DNA from: Chelonoidis abingdonii
Lineage: Eukaryota; Chordata; Testudines; Testudinidae
Direction of reading: 5' to 3'
Assembly: GCF_003597395.2 (NCBI RefSeq)
Contig: NC_133770.1
Span: 5,948,038 to 6,012,037 of the forward strand
Length of the DNA stretch: 64,000 bases
Notes under the pieces: generated by a model
What the model was told of the DNA's origin: nothing
Seen by the model: the letters and a program-made list of their open reading frames with translations, nothing else
Database searches by the model: none
Position numbers and translations under genes: made by a program
Part shown: one piece after another, positions 24,391 to 35,724 of the stretch
Layout: the number at the start of each line of letters is the position of its first letter
Position numbering within the stretch: position 1 is the first letter of the stretch

Positions 24391-26426
24391 CAGTCAAGTT
24401 CTATATCTTTTTCTGTCTCACCTGCAGGTGGACTCATGATGCCGAGTAGATAGCTATGGATTATTTGTTGTAGTGATCTAAGTGTACACAACACATTAGA
24501 TGTGGAAAAGGCAAGGTCCCTGCCATGAGGCACCTACAACCTACCATGGACTACATGGAAGATGGGAGTAGCCATGCAAACACATTAAGGAGTGAAGATG
24601 TTAGAGTTGGAAGATTAATTTTCAATGGCTCTTCTGATACCTTGCAGTCGGTGTTTCATCACCATGTGTGCTGTTTTATGATGGGGTGATGTGGGGAGGC
24701 AGAATTCTGATACCAAGGTTTACATAAAGTGAGATTAAATTTAAACCAATCACTGGCATTTAACAAGCTATAAAGGCAGTAGGAATGGTGAGTCCCCAGC
24801 TCTTATACCTTCTAAGAGCTACAAATAAAAAATCCTCTGATATCTGGAGGAGGATGGATGGGGAGAGGACATTCCAAGGAAGTTATGGACTACCCATGCT
24901 GTGTCTGAGACATAACCAGACTAGAAGTCTTCATTTAAGATTATGTTGTGGATTTGTGGCTAACTAATTTTGATTTTATAAATTGATTTTAATATCTTTT
25001 TCTTGCCTTTACACGCTGTCTCAGCTGGACTGTGTTGGTGTCTTTTTCGTTCTCCACCTTTGTTTAGTCATTGTGCATGCAATCATTAATTTACTTGCAG
25101 TGTTCTCAGTAATCCTGTGCAAGGCTGCTATGGCAACGAAATTGCTTATGATGATTCCTGTCATGGTTTAAAAATTAAGCACTCATTTGGTTTCTTATTT
25201 AGACATCTCCTGGTGCTGAACAAAAGGGGGAGAGAGGGTGAGTTGAAAAGAATTATCTTTAACAGTCCAGGAAGATTTTACATTGTTTAAGGGGAAGTAG
25301 TGGGTGCATGTATTCTCTATTAGAACAAAAGACTGGAAGCCACTAAAAGCTGGTGGTATAATTCTGACCGAACCTCTTGCTTCCCAGAGCAAAGTATCCT
25401 AGATGCTCTAAAACTGTAATATTTTAATATAAAAATGTACAAATAGCAACTAATACATTTAGATTTTGGGGAAATTACTGCAATTTTTCACATGTGCTTG
25501 CTTTCTTTGACCCACTTTCTCATTGTGTGTCTTCTCAGAGTAGCAGTGAATGGCAAATGCTTTTCATAACATGCCCATGTATCCATTTTTCATCTTCTCC
25601 TCGGGCTTCAACTGCTTCCTACCAAATCAGCTCAGACCTTTATCATGGCAATCATCCTTCACCGACTCACCTCCCCCTACCACTCCATTTCCCTGACACA
25701 CCTCCTCTGGAACCAGAGGCAGCATTGAATGGTTGCTAGGGTAGAGTTTTCTCTGTTACCACAGCTTTGAGGATGCCAGTTGGCCAAGAAAAGACATTTT
25801 AGCTCATGCCAGTATCAAGCATGTATTCCCTCCAGCTATGAAAGAACTGAGTTTGAATGATCACAGTAAAAAAAAAATTAGAACTATAACTTTTCCATAT
25901 TGTGCTATGATGCCTATTGGATCTGTTCTTAATGGCTCATGTCCATGTAGGGATACTGCGCATGTCTGAATTGGAAGCTGTGTCAATTTAGGTTCTTAAT
26001 TATTTTAATATCTAGCATTTGAATGGACACTATCAATTTGTGTGGCTCAAAAGTTGATTTGCCTCTTTCTCAGTTGGCAAAGTTCAGCTTTTTGTGTATT
26101 AAGAGACAAACATTAACTCTGGGGATTGCTGGGATAATCTGTGCCAGTAGCTCAGCATGTGTAAGGAATTCTACACTGACATTCCAGTGACAATGCACGA
26201 TGCCACTGAGCACTGATGTAGGATTATTATAGGCCTGGCTAAAACATGAAGTTAAACATCCTGAAAATGTCAAGTCCTGTACAAGTCAAGTATTTAGATA
26301 ATGCTTTCCTTCAATGTGCTCTACAAAGTGTTCTTCACCAAAATGTATGTTGAGCAACAGATCTTAGTTTCCAGCTCTGAATGTTAGAGCCTGATTAAGT
26401 GAGGAAAGGAGAAGGCAGGGTTGAAA

Positions 26427-26699
26427 CTAAAGCCTTGTCTACACTTGACATTTGCCCTGATTACTGCCATTGATAATGGGCCCCTGGTATACCTGCATCA
26501 GTAGAAAATCTGTGTAGACCCCGTATATGCACAAGTGGAGCTTACCACTGTGTGACACTGGGATAAACTGCAGCAGTGCAAGTTATAGCTTACAGCCATT
26601 TATCTTGTCCACCCTAGGGGTTTGTGCTGATACCATTACATAGTGACAGGGCACACATTGTTGTAACTAGGCAGATTTCCATTGTGGACAAAGCCTTAG
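26427..26699. mobile_element. MITE with CTAAGGCTTTGTCCAC-type ends
   Basis: The left end is CTAAAGCCTTGTCTACAC and the right end reads, on the minus strand, CTAAGGCTTTGTCCAC, giving an imperfect TIR of about 16 bp. The interior is non-coding. The terminus matches the abundant turtle hAT-like MITE family. No clear target duplication survives. Confidence 0.7.
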
Positions 26700-27015
26700 A
26701 AATTAGGAAGGCCCCCCCCCTCCCCCCCGCCCATCTAAAATCTCTGTTAATTTCCTTAGGAAGCAGGCATTTTGTTATGAAAGTGTCTGTCACAGCTCTG
26801 AAGTTAGGGCTGAGTTGATAAACGAGTGTGTTAATGATGACTGTTGTACGTTGTTTATGGTAGCTGGGAGACAAGGGGCTGGTACAACAACCTGAAAGCA
26901 GAGTTACAATCAAGGTCAGGTATTTTGTTTTCTAAATGGGGGAAAAAAATGTGCACATACCTATAGTGACATATACACAATAGTCTTTAAGGTATCCTCA
27001 GGTAGGGGATTTAAC

Positions 27016-27312
27016 TAGGGGCTTGTCTACACTACCAGTCGGATCAATGGGCAGCAATCGATCCAGCGGAGGTCGATTTATTTTTGTCGAGTATAGACGT
27101 GATAAATCGACCACCGATTGCTCTAGCGTCGACTCCAGTACTCCACCTCAACGAGAAGCGCAAGGGGAATCGATGGGAGAGTGTCTCCCATCAACACACT
27201 GCAGTGAAGACACGGCAGTAAGTAGATCTACGTCTGTTGTTGTTCACTTAGCTGAAATTGCATAACTTAGATTGATATCTCCCCCTCCCCCCATAGTGTA
27301 GACCAGCCCTAG
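27016..27312. mobile_element. second MITE of the GGCTTGTCTACACT class
   Basis: The left end TAGGGGCTTGTCTACACTA pairs with the right end TAGTGTAGACCAGCCCTA as an inverted repeat. The interior has the TCGATTTA/TAAATCGA blocks I associate with this family. The 80-codon + frame at 27023-27265 lies fully inside and is not a gene. It sits only 316 bp from the previous MITE. Confidence 0.75.
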
Positions 27313-30300
27313 AAAAACACTACTCTTTTATTTTATCTTCCCAGCAATATCAGCTCAGATACAGTGCTCAGTTTTAGTGAAGTTCCTTGGTTTTAAAAAG
27401 ATGCTCTTTGTTTGAAGGAGGATAGGTTGATGTACTGGACTGAGTTGTGTAAACCAGATTAAAAGAGAGGAAAAAGGGGAGGGGGGGGAACTCCCTTCAA
27501 GCTTCAATAGAAATGAGTACTCAACATCAAAACACTTGTCCAGACACAGGTTGTATTTTGCCCCTACTGTTGCATCCTCTTCATCCCGCACCTCTTGGAT
27601 ACTAACCTTACTCCCTCAACTTCAGCTTCCAGAGTACTGCCACTCCTCTCTGAGGGAGAGGACTGGTTTTTAAAGGTAGTTTTATGTAATCCAGTGTCTT
27701 GAAAATCACTACACATTGTTGTTTAAGGTCTGCGTTCATGGTATTAGCAAATTATGACCATCAGAGATGGGGAGACAGGAAGCCGTACCACCCTTATAAT
27801 ACAAATTTATGGCTTCAACATGCTGTTTCTTGTGCCTCTTTTTCCTTAATCTGACCAGGGATTGCGTTGTGCCTAACAAAGCATCTCCAGCAGGAGCATC
27901 TGTCATTCCCTATACAAGATTGTTCAGCGACATCCCAGCCCAGTAATAATAGCTCTAAAATCACATTTCTGTCTAAAATGTCATAGCACTATTGTTACAA
28001 GTAGCCCCTAAGATTCCTGTAAATGAAAGATTAAAGAAAAAATGAATTATTTCTTTTGATATACTTTTTGCATTTGATAGAAGTGTGTGTACAGTAAACT
28101 ATGCTGTTTTCCTGGCACAGTCAGTCAGTTATCTCTGTTTGTGGGTTTTTTTCACAAAGCAACAAAGGAGAAACACTTTTAAAATAGGAAAATCTGTTAT
28201 AGAACCACAAACATTGACCATGGTAGAGAGTGGCGATGGATTGGAGCGAGGGGATTGATTCAGGGACATGTGTATACTTGAAACTCATTTAACTCCAGTT
28301 TGGACACTGAGTTGAGTTTGTTTCTTTTAAATAGGGGTCTTGAGACTGTTGCTGTATGTCTTAGCCCTCCTATTCTATGCCAGTTGTTGAGAGGAGGGAA
28401 AAAGGTACTGGATTGTCTGTTACTACTGTGAGAAATGGAGTGAAGTATAATCCAGTGGTAGTTGTCAAGGACATTCTTGTGGACTAGAAGTACGTTGTTA
28501 TTATCTGCAAAACTGCTCACAGTAATGTAGCACAACATTTATTAAATGTATTAATTGAAACTGTACTAATTTGTATGATTGTTTCAAATCTCCAGGCACA
28601 TTAGGGATTAATTAACCAAACACTTGATAAAACCTGAGTTTTCTAAACTTTTGGGGTTTTTTACTCTTAGTTACATTTGTCAGTGAGTGAGTGACAGAAA
28701 TAAAAATTAATAATTGTGAATTGGGCGTTTGTATTGCTTCTAAGCATGAATAATACCCTCTCATTTATTATGTCCGGCAGCTCTGTAGTGGCTTGCCCTG
28801 ATATAGATTCTATAATTTTAAGTGATGTGATATTGTTTCGTGCTGAAAATAAATATGATGGAAACTGGGTGAGTTGAGTTGAGCAATAAAATAGAGATTC
28901 TTTCATGTCTGGATTGTTGGTTCAGATTCAGCCTAGGACAGTAATGACTGACAGGTGTTGCTGGGCAATGGTGATTCAGTGGTCTAGGTGAAATTGAGGG
29001 GTTCTCGTATTCCCAATGTACAGCTATTCATATCATAAAATTTACCATGTCTACAGGCACTAACAGGCATTCTTGCTGGCAATGACGTCAGTCCCACCAG
29101 GTCAGGATTGACCACTGGAAGTATGAGGAAGGTTGTATTTCTGCTGCTCAGATTAGGGTCCAAGATTATAAATATTTATGGTCCCAAACCTGGATTTTTT
29201 TATAAAGTGTTTGTGAAGAAGCACTCAAAAAAATTGCAGTATTCCCCTATTATTTGCAGTTTGCCTTTCTTGTATAGTGTGGACTGCATATCTGCAGGGA
29301 AGAGAAAGTGAAGTCCTTGTTATAGGTCTCTTCTTTTTCTTCTATTTCTCAGTGCAATATTGTTAACACTTCATTCTTGAATATGCTGTATGGCTGAGAA
29401 TAGCCTGAAAAAAGTGCAAGGTACCTTTTCTTAAGGCTGAAGAGTTCTGTTTTGATGTTGCATTGTTTACTGTTTTGAATCTGTTTTCCTCCTGTAGAAG
29501 CCTCATAGCAAAGAGAGAACTTTTTCTTCAAACTTGGATCTTTTCTTTCTCAATGAGGACCGTATAAAACAAGTCAAATTTGCAATTTCTGGTTTCAGAT
29601 GTCTTCTGCAAATTTAAAAAATAAATAAATAAATAATCAGTATATTTTCACTCACAGAGCTCAAAAAACCTGCATGTTTGTTTAAGTGATAAAAATGCTG
29701 GAAACCTCCAGAACCCGGTTCTATTAGTGGTTCTATCACCATCAGGAGTTCTTTGGTAACATTGTCTAGTTTAGATAAAGCTTATAAGTAAATTACACTT
29801 GTGAGGTGGCATACAATAGAGGCAAAAGAAAGCTTTCATACCAAGTTGATAAATACATTAGAAATGCCTGAGATGCTGTACATTTGGGTGGGGGGAAGAC
29901 CTTCCTTTGTATTAACATGCCCATGACAAACTGGAATGGCTAAGATGTTCCTTATTATGTAGTAGTTAGGATTTATATTTCCCCTTAGTCAGTGTCGGAG
30001 TCAGACCCGTGCGGCTTGTGTGTATATGTACATTTACAAATCTCACTGTCACCTAACTGGATAAAAGTATTTTTCACTGTTGTGTAACTGTGACAGGCTG
30101 TCAGAATTGTGAATGTGGTTCTTTATTAATTTATCTTGATTGAAAAAAATTTTTTTTTATGCTAACACTTGTAGTATTTTATACAGGATTGCAGAAGGCA
30201 TATAATGGATAGTATGGTTGGGCGAATTGCATCGATCAGAATGCCACCCATCAGTTCATAGCTGTCTTCAATTTAAAATGTGATTTCTACTTTAGGTTTT

Positions 30301-32267
30301 AAAATCCTCTTTTTCTATGAAAAACCTTACAAAAATAAACTACCAAGCGGTCTCTGAGAAAAGGAAAAGTGTCTGATTTAAATATAAACATGTTTTCTTT
30401 TATAGCTGAAGTTTAATAAAATGCAAAACAGGAAAACTTTAAGCAAGGTTGCTAGAAACATAGTCCATTAACATGCCATCACTAAACCATTCTAGTTATG
30501 TTGTGGTTATAATGAAGTCATCAGGCTAATACCTTTTTGTTGTGCTTGTTCCTCTTTCATAAAGTTTACTGCAATGCTTGTACTTAATATGTAGCAATAT
30601 GGAATTTTCAAATGACTTTAAATCCAGTGTAGCCGGAATCTCTCAAACAGATTTCAAGCTAAAACCAGTGCAGCTGGTAACAGTAAGATGCCCGTGCATA
30701 TTTTTGATATGCACCAGAGGAGATGGTTTTAAATTTAACTTGCTATTGTTGATAGCATGTGTCACATCTTCTCCTTCTTAAAAATATCCTTCAGGAAAAC
30801 AGCAGCAGCAGGGTGAAACTGATGCAATCCGTGCAATCCTGGTCAGTTTAAAGCTGTAGGTAATGCTGAGTTATGGAGAAAGTGCTTTGTGCAGCAAATT
30901 TCAGTTCTGTGCTACTGACTGAAGTACTATGCGAGGGAGGAGATATTTCTTATGGTCTCCCTTCAGTATGAATTAATTTTTTCAGATAAGATTTGGCGAT
31001 TATACAAGATGCATTACAAAATTAGTTATATGTACAGCATTCCTGTTACCTATTTATGTTCTATCCAAAACCAAATTTATCTTGCATGATTTGTTCCCAC
31101 CAGTGTTGCTCTGTTCTGCTAATATACTTCAATTCCCTAGTAAAGTTCAATGAGTTAAATTTAATGGACTGTAATTACTAGATCAGGATCCTTCTTTTTT
31201 TGGAGTCATTACCTATTTTGCTTTCTCCTGCTCTCTCATAATCCTCAGACACCTCCCCAGTTTGCATCTAGAACAGCAGATTCTAAAGTAAGTGCATGGT
31301 CTTTGTGAGGAGGGGAGTGGGAGCCCATCCTCCCAGACAGAGTGAAATGAAATACCTGAACTGTCTAGTTCACCTCTGCCAAAGAAATTGGTATAAACTA
31401 TAGACATGGAAAATTTTCTCTTTTCAAATGCTAGTGTTTTTCACTAGATTGTGATGATATCATTAAAAATGGTTGTTCTGATAATGTTTTATTTTTAGAG
31501 GACCAAATGGTTTGGGTAAAAAAAATTGCAGGAAAACAGTTGGTAGTTGAGGGAAGGTGTTTTACAGTAGCAACATGTTCATTTCCTAGTTCTTTGGTGG
31601 TTTCTTCCCTCACTAAATGTTCACTGGGCATTTGAAGGATTGCAGTTAATTGTTTTTAATGGATGCACATACCTGGTGACTAATTTGTTTAAGCTGACTA
31701 AATTCCAGAGACCCTGTCAGGGAATTTGGTACAATACAGTAACATACTAGAACATGTGTTTAAATCAGATTTTGATTTGCCAAAAAGTATATAAGGTGAT
31801 AATTGTGGAGGTGGTTGCCACCAACATTCCAGGAGAATATAGGTGATTCACATTTTTTTTTTGGTCAGGCAGATGTATATGATGAATTGTGATATTGCAT
31901 TGGAAGTAGGAACAAATTAGATATTATCATTCATGATTACTGTTGCCAAAACAGCTGCCATCTACTCTTTTTCTTTAAGACTCTAACTGAATATATGTGC
32001 CAAATCTCTATCCAGTCAGTCCCCCATATTCTGAAGCATTACTGGGGCAGTGAGATCTGGTGGCTAGAGTATAGCAGTGGGGGTCAGTTACTTAATGGCC
32101 TTGTGCCTCAGTGTACCTCCCAGAAGTGTTGAGGCTTAGGGTAAAATGTTATGAGCATAAGTCTCTCTTTCACCAATGACCGTGATTAAGGAACCTTAAG
32201 AGTATGTATGTTCTGTAATCACAGACTATGATTACAGCTTATGTTGATATATAGCGCCCTGCATGGA

Positions 32268-32380
32268 TACAAAATTTGTATCAGCGTCCAATCTGCAAAT
32301 ATGGTCTGCGGATATGCACATCTGCGGATGCGGATATCCACAGATGTAAAGCAGATATCCGCAGATTTGCAGAGCTCTAG
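32268..32380. repeat. short repeat of GGATATCC-containing units
   Basis: Five or six direct and inverted occurrences of CTGCGGATAT / ATATCCGCAG-type words occur (near 32305, 32322, 32331, 32355). The stretch can fold back on itself. I recall similar sequence as a turtle interspersed repeat, but the class is not determined. Confidence 0.45.
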
Positions 32381-32604
32381 TGATGTGCCCTACCTAGTTC
32401 GGGTCCCAGAGCAATAAATTTGCAGCAGCTCAAGCTCTGCTAGCCCCGTGAGTAATTTGAATAGTTATCCAAGGTTCTAGGCAGGCTTATGCAGCCTACA
32501 CTGAAGCATGCACTGCTCTAGCACCCAAGATACCCAAGCTATAGATCGAGCTATGTCAGCTTGAGCTGTAACCACAACCAGTGATTCTGAGATAGATGTA
32601 CCTT

Positions 32605-33000
32605 AAAGCCTGGTATACACTAGAGTTAAGCCGGCGTAAGGTGCCTTATGTCTAATTGTCAGTGTCTACACTACATCCTTGCTCCTGCCGATGTAAGTGC
32701 CCTACTACACCGTCATAACCCCTACACCTCTCGTGGAAGTGGAGTTATGTCGGTGGAGTTATGGTGACACAGTGTCTATGTAGACACTGTTACTTACATA
32801 GGCTGTTAATTCAGGCCTCTGCTGCACTGGGCTCACAACTGGGGCGGTTAAATTGACAAGAAAGGATGGTGGGGTCCCTATTATGAAATTGAGTCCAGCA
32901 CCAGGCTCACAGCTCCTCCCTCCCCAACTGTCAGCCAGGTGACTGGCTCACAGCTGGAGCCCTTGCCCCCCACCCCAGGGGACAGCTTCAGCTGTGAGAC
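32605..33000. mobile_element. left part of a MITE-like element split by CR1
   Basis: It begins with TAAAGCCTGGTATACACTAG, contains CAGTGTCTACACTAC and GTCGGTGGAGTTATG, and continues to ACAGCTTCAGCTGTGAGAC, where the CR1 begins. The word ACAGCTTCAGCTGTGAG reappears at 38011-38027, 45 bases past the CR1 end. This suggests that both flanks belong to one element, or to two related copies. The exact outer borders are uncertain. Confidence 0.45.
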
Positions 33001-34200
33001 TCAATTATCCCCATATTGACTGGGTACATGTCACCCTAGGATGGGATGCAGAGAGGAAGTTTCTTGACACCTTAAATGACTGCTTCTTGGAGCAGCTGGT
33101 CCAGGAAGCCCACCGGAGGAGAGGCAATTCTTGATTTAGTCCTGTGTGGAGCACAGGATCTGGTCCAAGAGGTGAATATAGCTGGACCGCTTGGTAATAG
33201 TGACCACAATATAATTACATTTAATATCCCTGTGGCAGGAAAAACACCACAGCAGCCCAGCACTGTACATTTAATTTCAGAAAGGGAAACTGTGCAAAAA
33301 TGAAGAGGCTAGTTAAACCAAAATTAAAAGGTACAGTGCAAAAAGGGAAATCTCTGCAAGCTGCATGGAAACTTTTTAAAGACACCATAATAGAGGCTCA
33401 ACTTAAATGTATACCCCAATTTAAAAAACCTAGTAAGAGAACCAAAAAAGAGCCACCGTGGTTAAACAACAAAGTAAAAGAAGCAGTGAGAGGCAAAAAG
33501 GCATTTGTTAAAAAGTGAAAAGTAAAAGTTAAATCCTAGTGAGGAAAATAGAAAGGAGCATAAACACTGGCACTTGAAGTGTAAAAATATAATTAGGAAG
33601 GCCAAAAAAGAATTTGAGGAACAATTAGCCAAAGACTCAAAACAAATAGATAAATTAAACCGCAGTAAGTCACCAGGACCAGAAGGTATTCACCCAAGAG
33701 TTCTGAAGGAACTCAAATGTGAAATTGCAGAACTACTATGTGTAATCTGTAACTCTCATTTAAATCCGCTTCTGTACCAGATGGCTGGAGGATAGCTAAT
33801 GTGACGCCAGTTTTTAAAAAGGGCTCCAGAGGTGATCCTGACAATTACAGGCCTGTAAGCCTGACTTCAATACCAGGCAAACTGGTTGAAAGTATAATAA
33901 AGAACAATATTGTCAGACACATAGATGAACGTAATTTGTTGAGGAAGAGTCAACATGGTTTTAGTAAAGGAAAATTACGCCTCACCAATCTACTAGAATT
34001 CTTTGGGGGGTCAAGAAGTATTTGGACCAAGAGGCTCTAGTGGCTATAGTGTACTTCAATTTTCAGAGAGCCTTTGTCCCTCACCAAAGGCTATTACACA
34101 AAGTAAGCTGCCACGGAATAAGAGGGAAGGTGCTCTCATGGAATGGCAACTGGTTAAAAGATAGGAAACAAAGGGTGGGTATAAATGGTCAGTTTTCAGA
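33001..34200 (+). mobile_element. CR1 LINE, segment 1 (end of endonuclease, start of RT)
   Basis: Plus-strand frames read like CR1 ORF2: an endonuclease C-terminal motif GNSDHNIITF (33194-33223), then a Lys-rich linker, then reverse-transcriptase block 1 with KSPGPEGIHPRVLKEL (33673-33720) and FKKGSRGDPDNYRPVSLTSI (33813-33872). The frame shifts several times (33300, 33574, 33801), so the copy is inactive. It breaks off in the sequence GGTCAGTTTTCAGAAT, where a minus-strand CR1 fragment begins. The consensus continues at 35303. Confidence 0.88.
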
Positions 34201-34377
34201 ATCACAGAATATCAGGGTTGGAAGGGACCTCAGGAGGTCATCATCTACTCTAACCCCCTGCTCAAAGCAGGACCAATCCCCAGGCAGATTTTTGCCCCAA
34301 ACGGGTCCATCAAGGATTAAACTCATAACCATGGGTTTACCAAGCCAGTGCTCAAACCACTGAGCTATGCCTCCCCA
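34199..34377 (-). mobile_element. short CR1 3' end, minus strand, inserted in the CR1
   Basis: It starts with AGAATCACAGAATATCAGGG, the reverse complement of the CR1 3' terminus with its ATTCTGTG-type octamer, and runs to TGAGCTATGCCTCCCC. It is heavily 5'-truncated, as usual for CR1. It marks the left side of the block that splits the plus-strand CR1. Confidence 0.75.
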
Positions 34378-35302
34378 CTGGTTTTCCATATACAAGAGGT
34401 GGCTTCATTTTTCAGTGCACTAAATATTTTATTTCAGATAGGTCATGTTTAAGGAATGAAAAACAGATCTGATAAAGATTTCAGGTAATTCATCTTGACT
34501 TGTAATTTAAAAAAAACAAAAAATGTCATGATGGAGTTCTTAAATGTTCCCAGGAGTTGTTTTTTCTTCAGTAGAGACATGCACTATAACAATCTTTTAA
34601 TCATATATTTATAGACAGTGTGTCATCTAATGGTTAGAGCAGGAGCTTGAACCTAGGACTGACTCCTGGATTTTACTTCTAGCTCTGTCATTGATCTCTG
34701 TGTTGCTTTAGGCAAGTCACTTTGTGTATCACAGTTGATCTAACTGTAAAATACTGTCCAGAATTTAGGTGCAACAAAGCCTACTTAATTTTGTGACGTG
34801 TTTTGCAAGTCTCAAATAAATGCCCAAATATTACAATGATGAGCAGCATAGAAAACCCTGATTAGAAGACAACAGAATAAAATAAAGTGCCAGGCAATCT
34901 GAATATGGAGGTTTCAAGTGTGTCAGTCTTGAAATAAGCAAATCTCAATGATCTCTTTCATACTTCCGACCTCTCCCTGATATTCAGGGCTATCCATGAT
35001 ATTTCTTTTAAAAGTCTCCTTCAGGGACTGAACATATGTCAAATACTGCCGGGCACTAAAAGATAGGAGACATTGATTTTCTGAGTCTCTAGGTTTGATT
35101 CTCCATTTCTTTTCATCTTCCATATATAGTTACCTGTAAGCACAGGCTGCAGATCTGGTAGTTTCTTGTAGACAGTGCAGTAATAGTGGGTCTTGAGAAG
35201 AGAGTAAGTTTATAGACTGGTTCAGAGAGGACAGTCCAGTCATATAGCCAACATGAAAGAAGGCATGGATAATGGCATAGAGAGTTTTACTTTACAGTTA
35301 TA
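34378..35302. other. foreign block inside the CR1, contains a MIR-like SINE
   Basis: This 0.9-kb block lies between the minus-strand CR1 end and the point where the plus-strand CR1 resumes. 34612-34740 reads like a MIR/CORE-SINE (CATCTAATGGTTAGAGCAGG, then GCTTTAGGCAAGTCACTT). A minus-strand frame of 66 codons (34923-35123) has no family I recognise. Because an old SINE sits inside a younger LINE, the block probably arrived by duplication or rearrangement, not as a plain transposon. Confidence 0.5.
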
Positions 35303-35724
35303 AATGGAGAGGTAAATAGTGGTGTCCCCTGGGCGTCTGTTCTCTGACCAGTCCTATTCAACATATTCATAAATGATTTGGAAAAAGGTGTAAACAGTGA
35401 GGTGGCAAAATTTGTCGATAACAATTACTCAAGATAGTTCACAGAGGCAGACTGTGAAGAGCTACAAAAAGATCTCTTAAAACTGGGTGACTGGGCAACA
35501 AAATGGCAGGGAAAATTTAATGTTGATAAAGGCAAAGTAATGGACATTGAAAAGCATAATCTCAACTATACCTATAAAATATTGGGGTCTAAATTAGCTG
35601 TTACCACTCAAGAAAGAGATCTTGGAATCATTGTGGATAGTTCTCTGAAAACATCTAGTCAGTGTGCAGTGGCAGTCAAAAAAGTGAACAGAATGCTGGG
35701 AATAATTAAGAAAGGGATAGATAA
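35303..35724 (+). mobile_element. CR1 LINE, segment 2 (RT palm/thumb)
   Basis: It resumes exactly where segment 1 stopped (AATGGAGAGGTAAATAGT). It reads as reverse-transcriptase sequence around the catalytic box, here degraded to FVDN in place of FADD (near 35410), followed by a thumb region (TTQERDLGIIVDSSLKTSSQ, 35600-35659). It stops at GGATAGATAA, where the CACTG transposon is inserted. Confidence 0.85.
35722..35724. repeat. target-site duplication TAA, left copy
   Basis: TAA before CACTG is repeated as TAA at 37284-37286 after CAGTG. Removing the insertion and one copy restores an uninterrupted CR1 sequence (GATAGATAATAGGACAG), which fixes both ends of the insertion. Confidence 0.8.
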
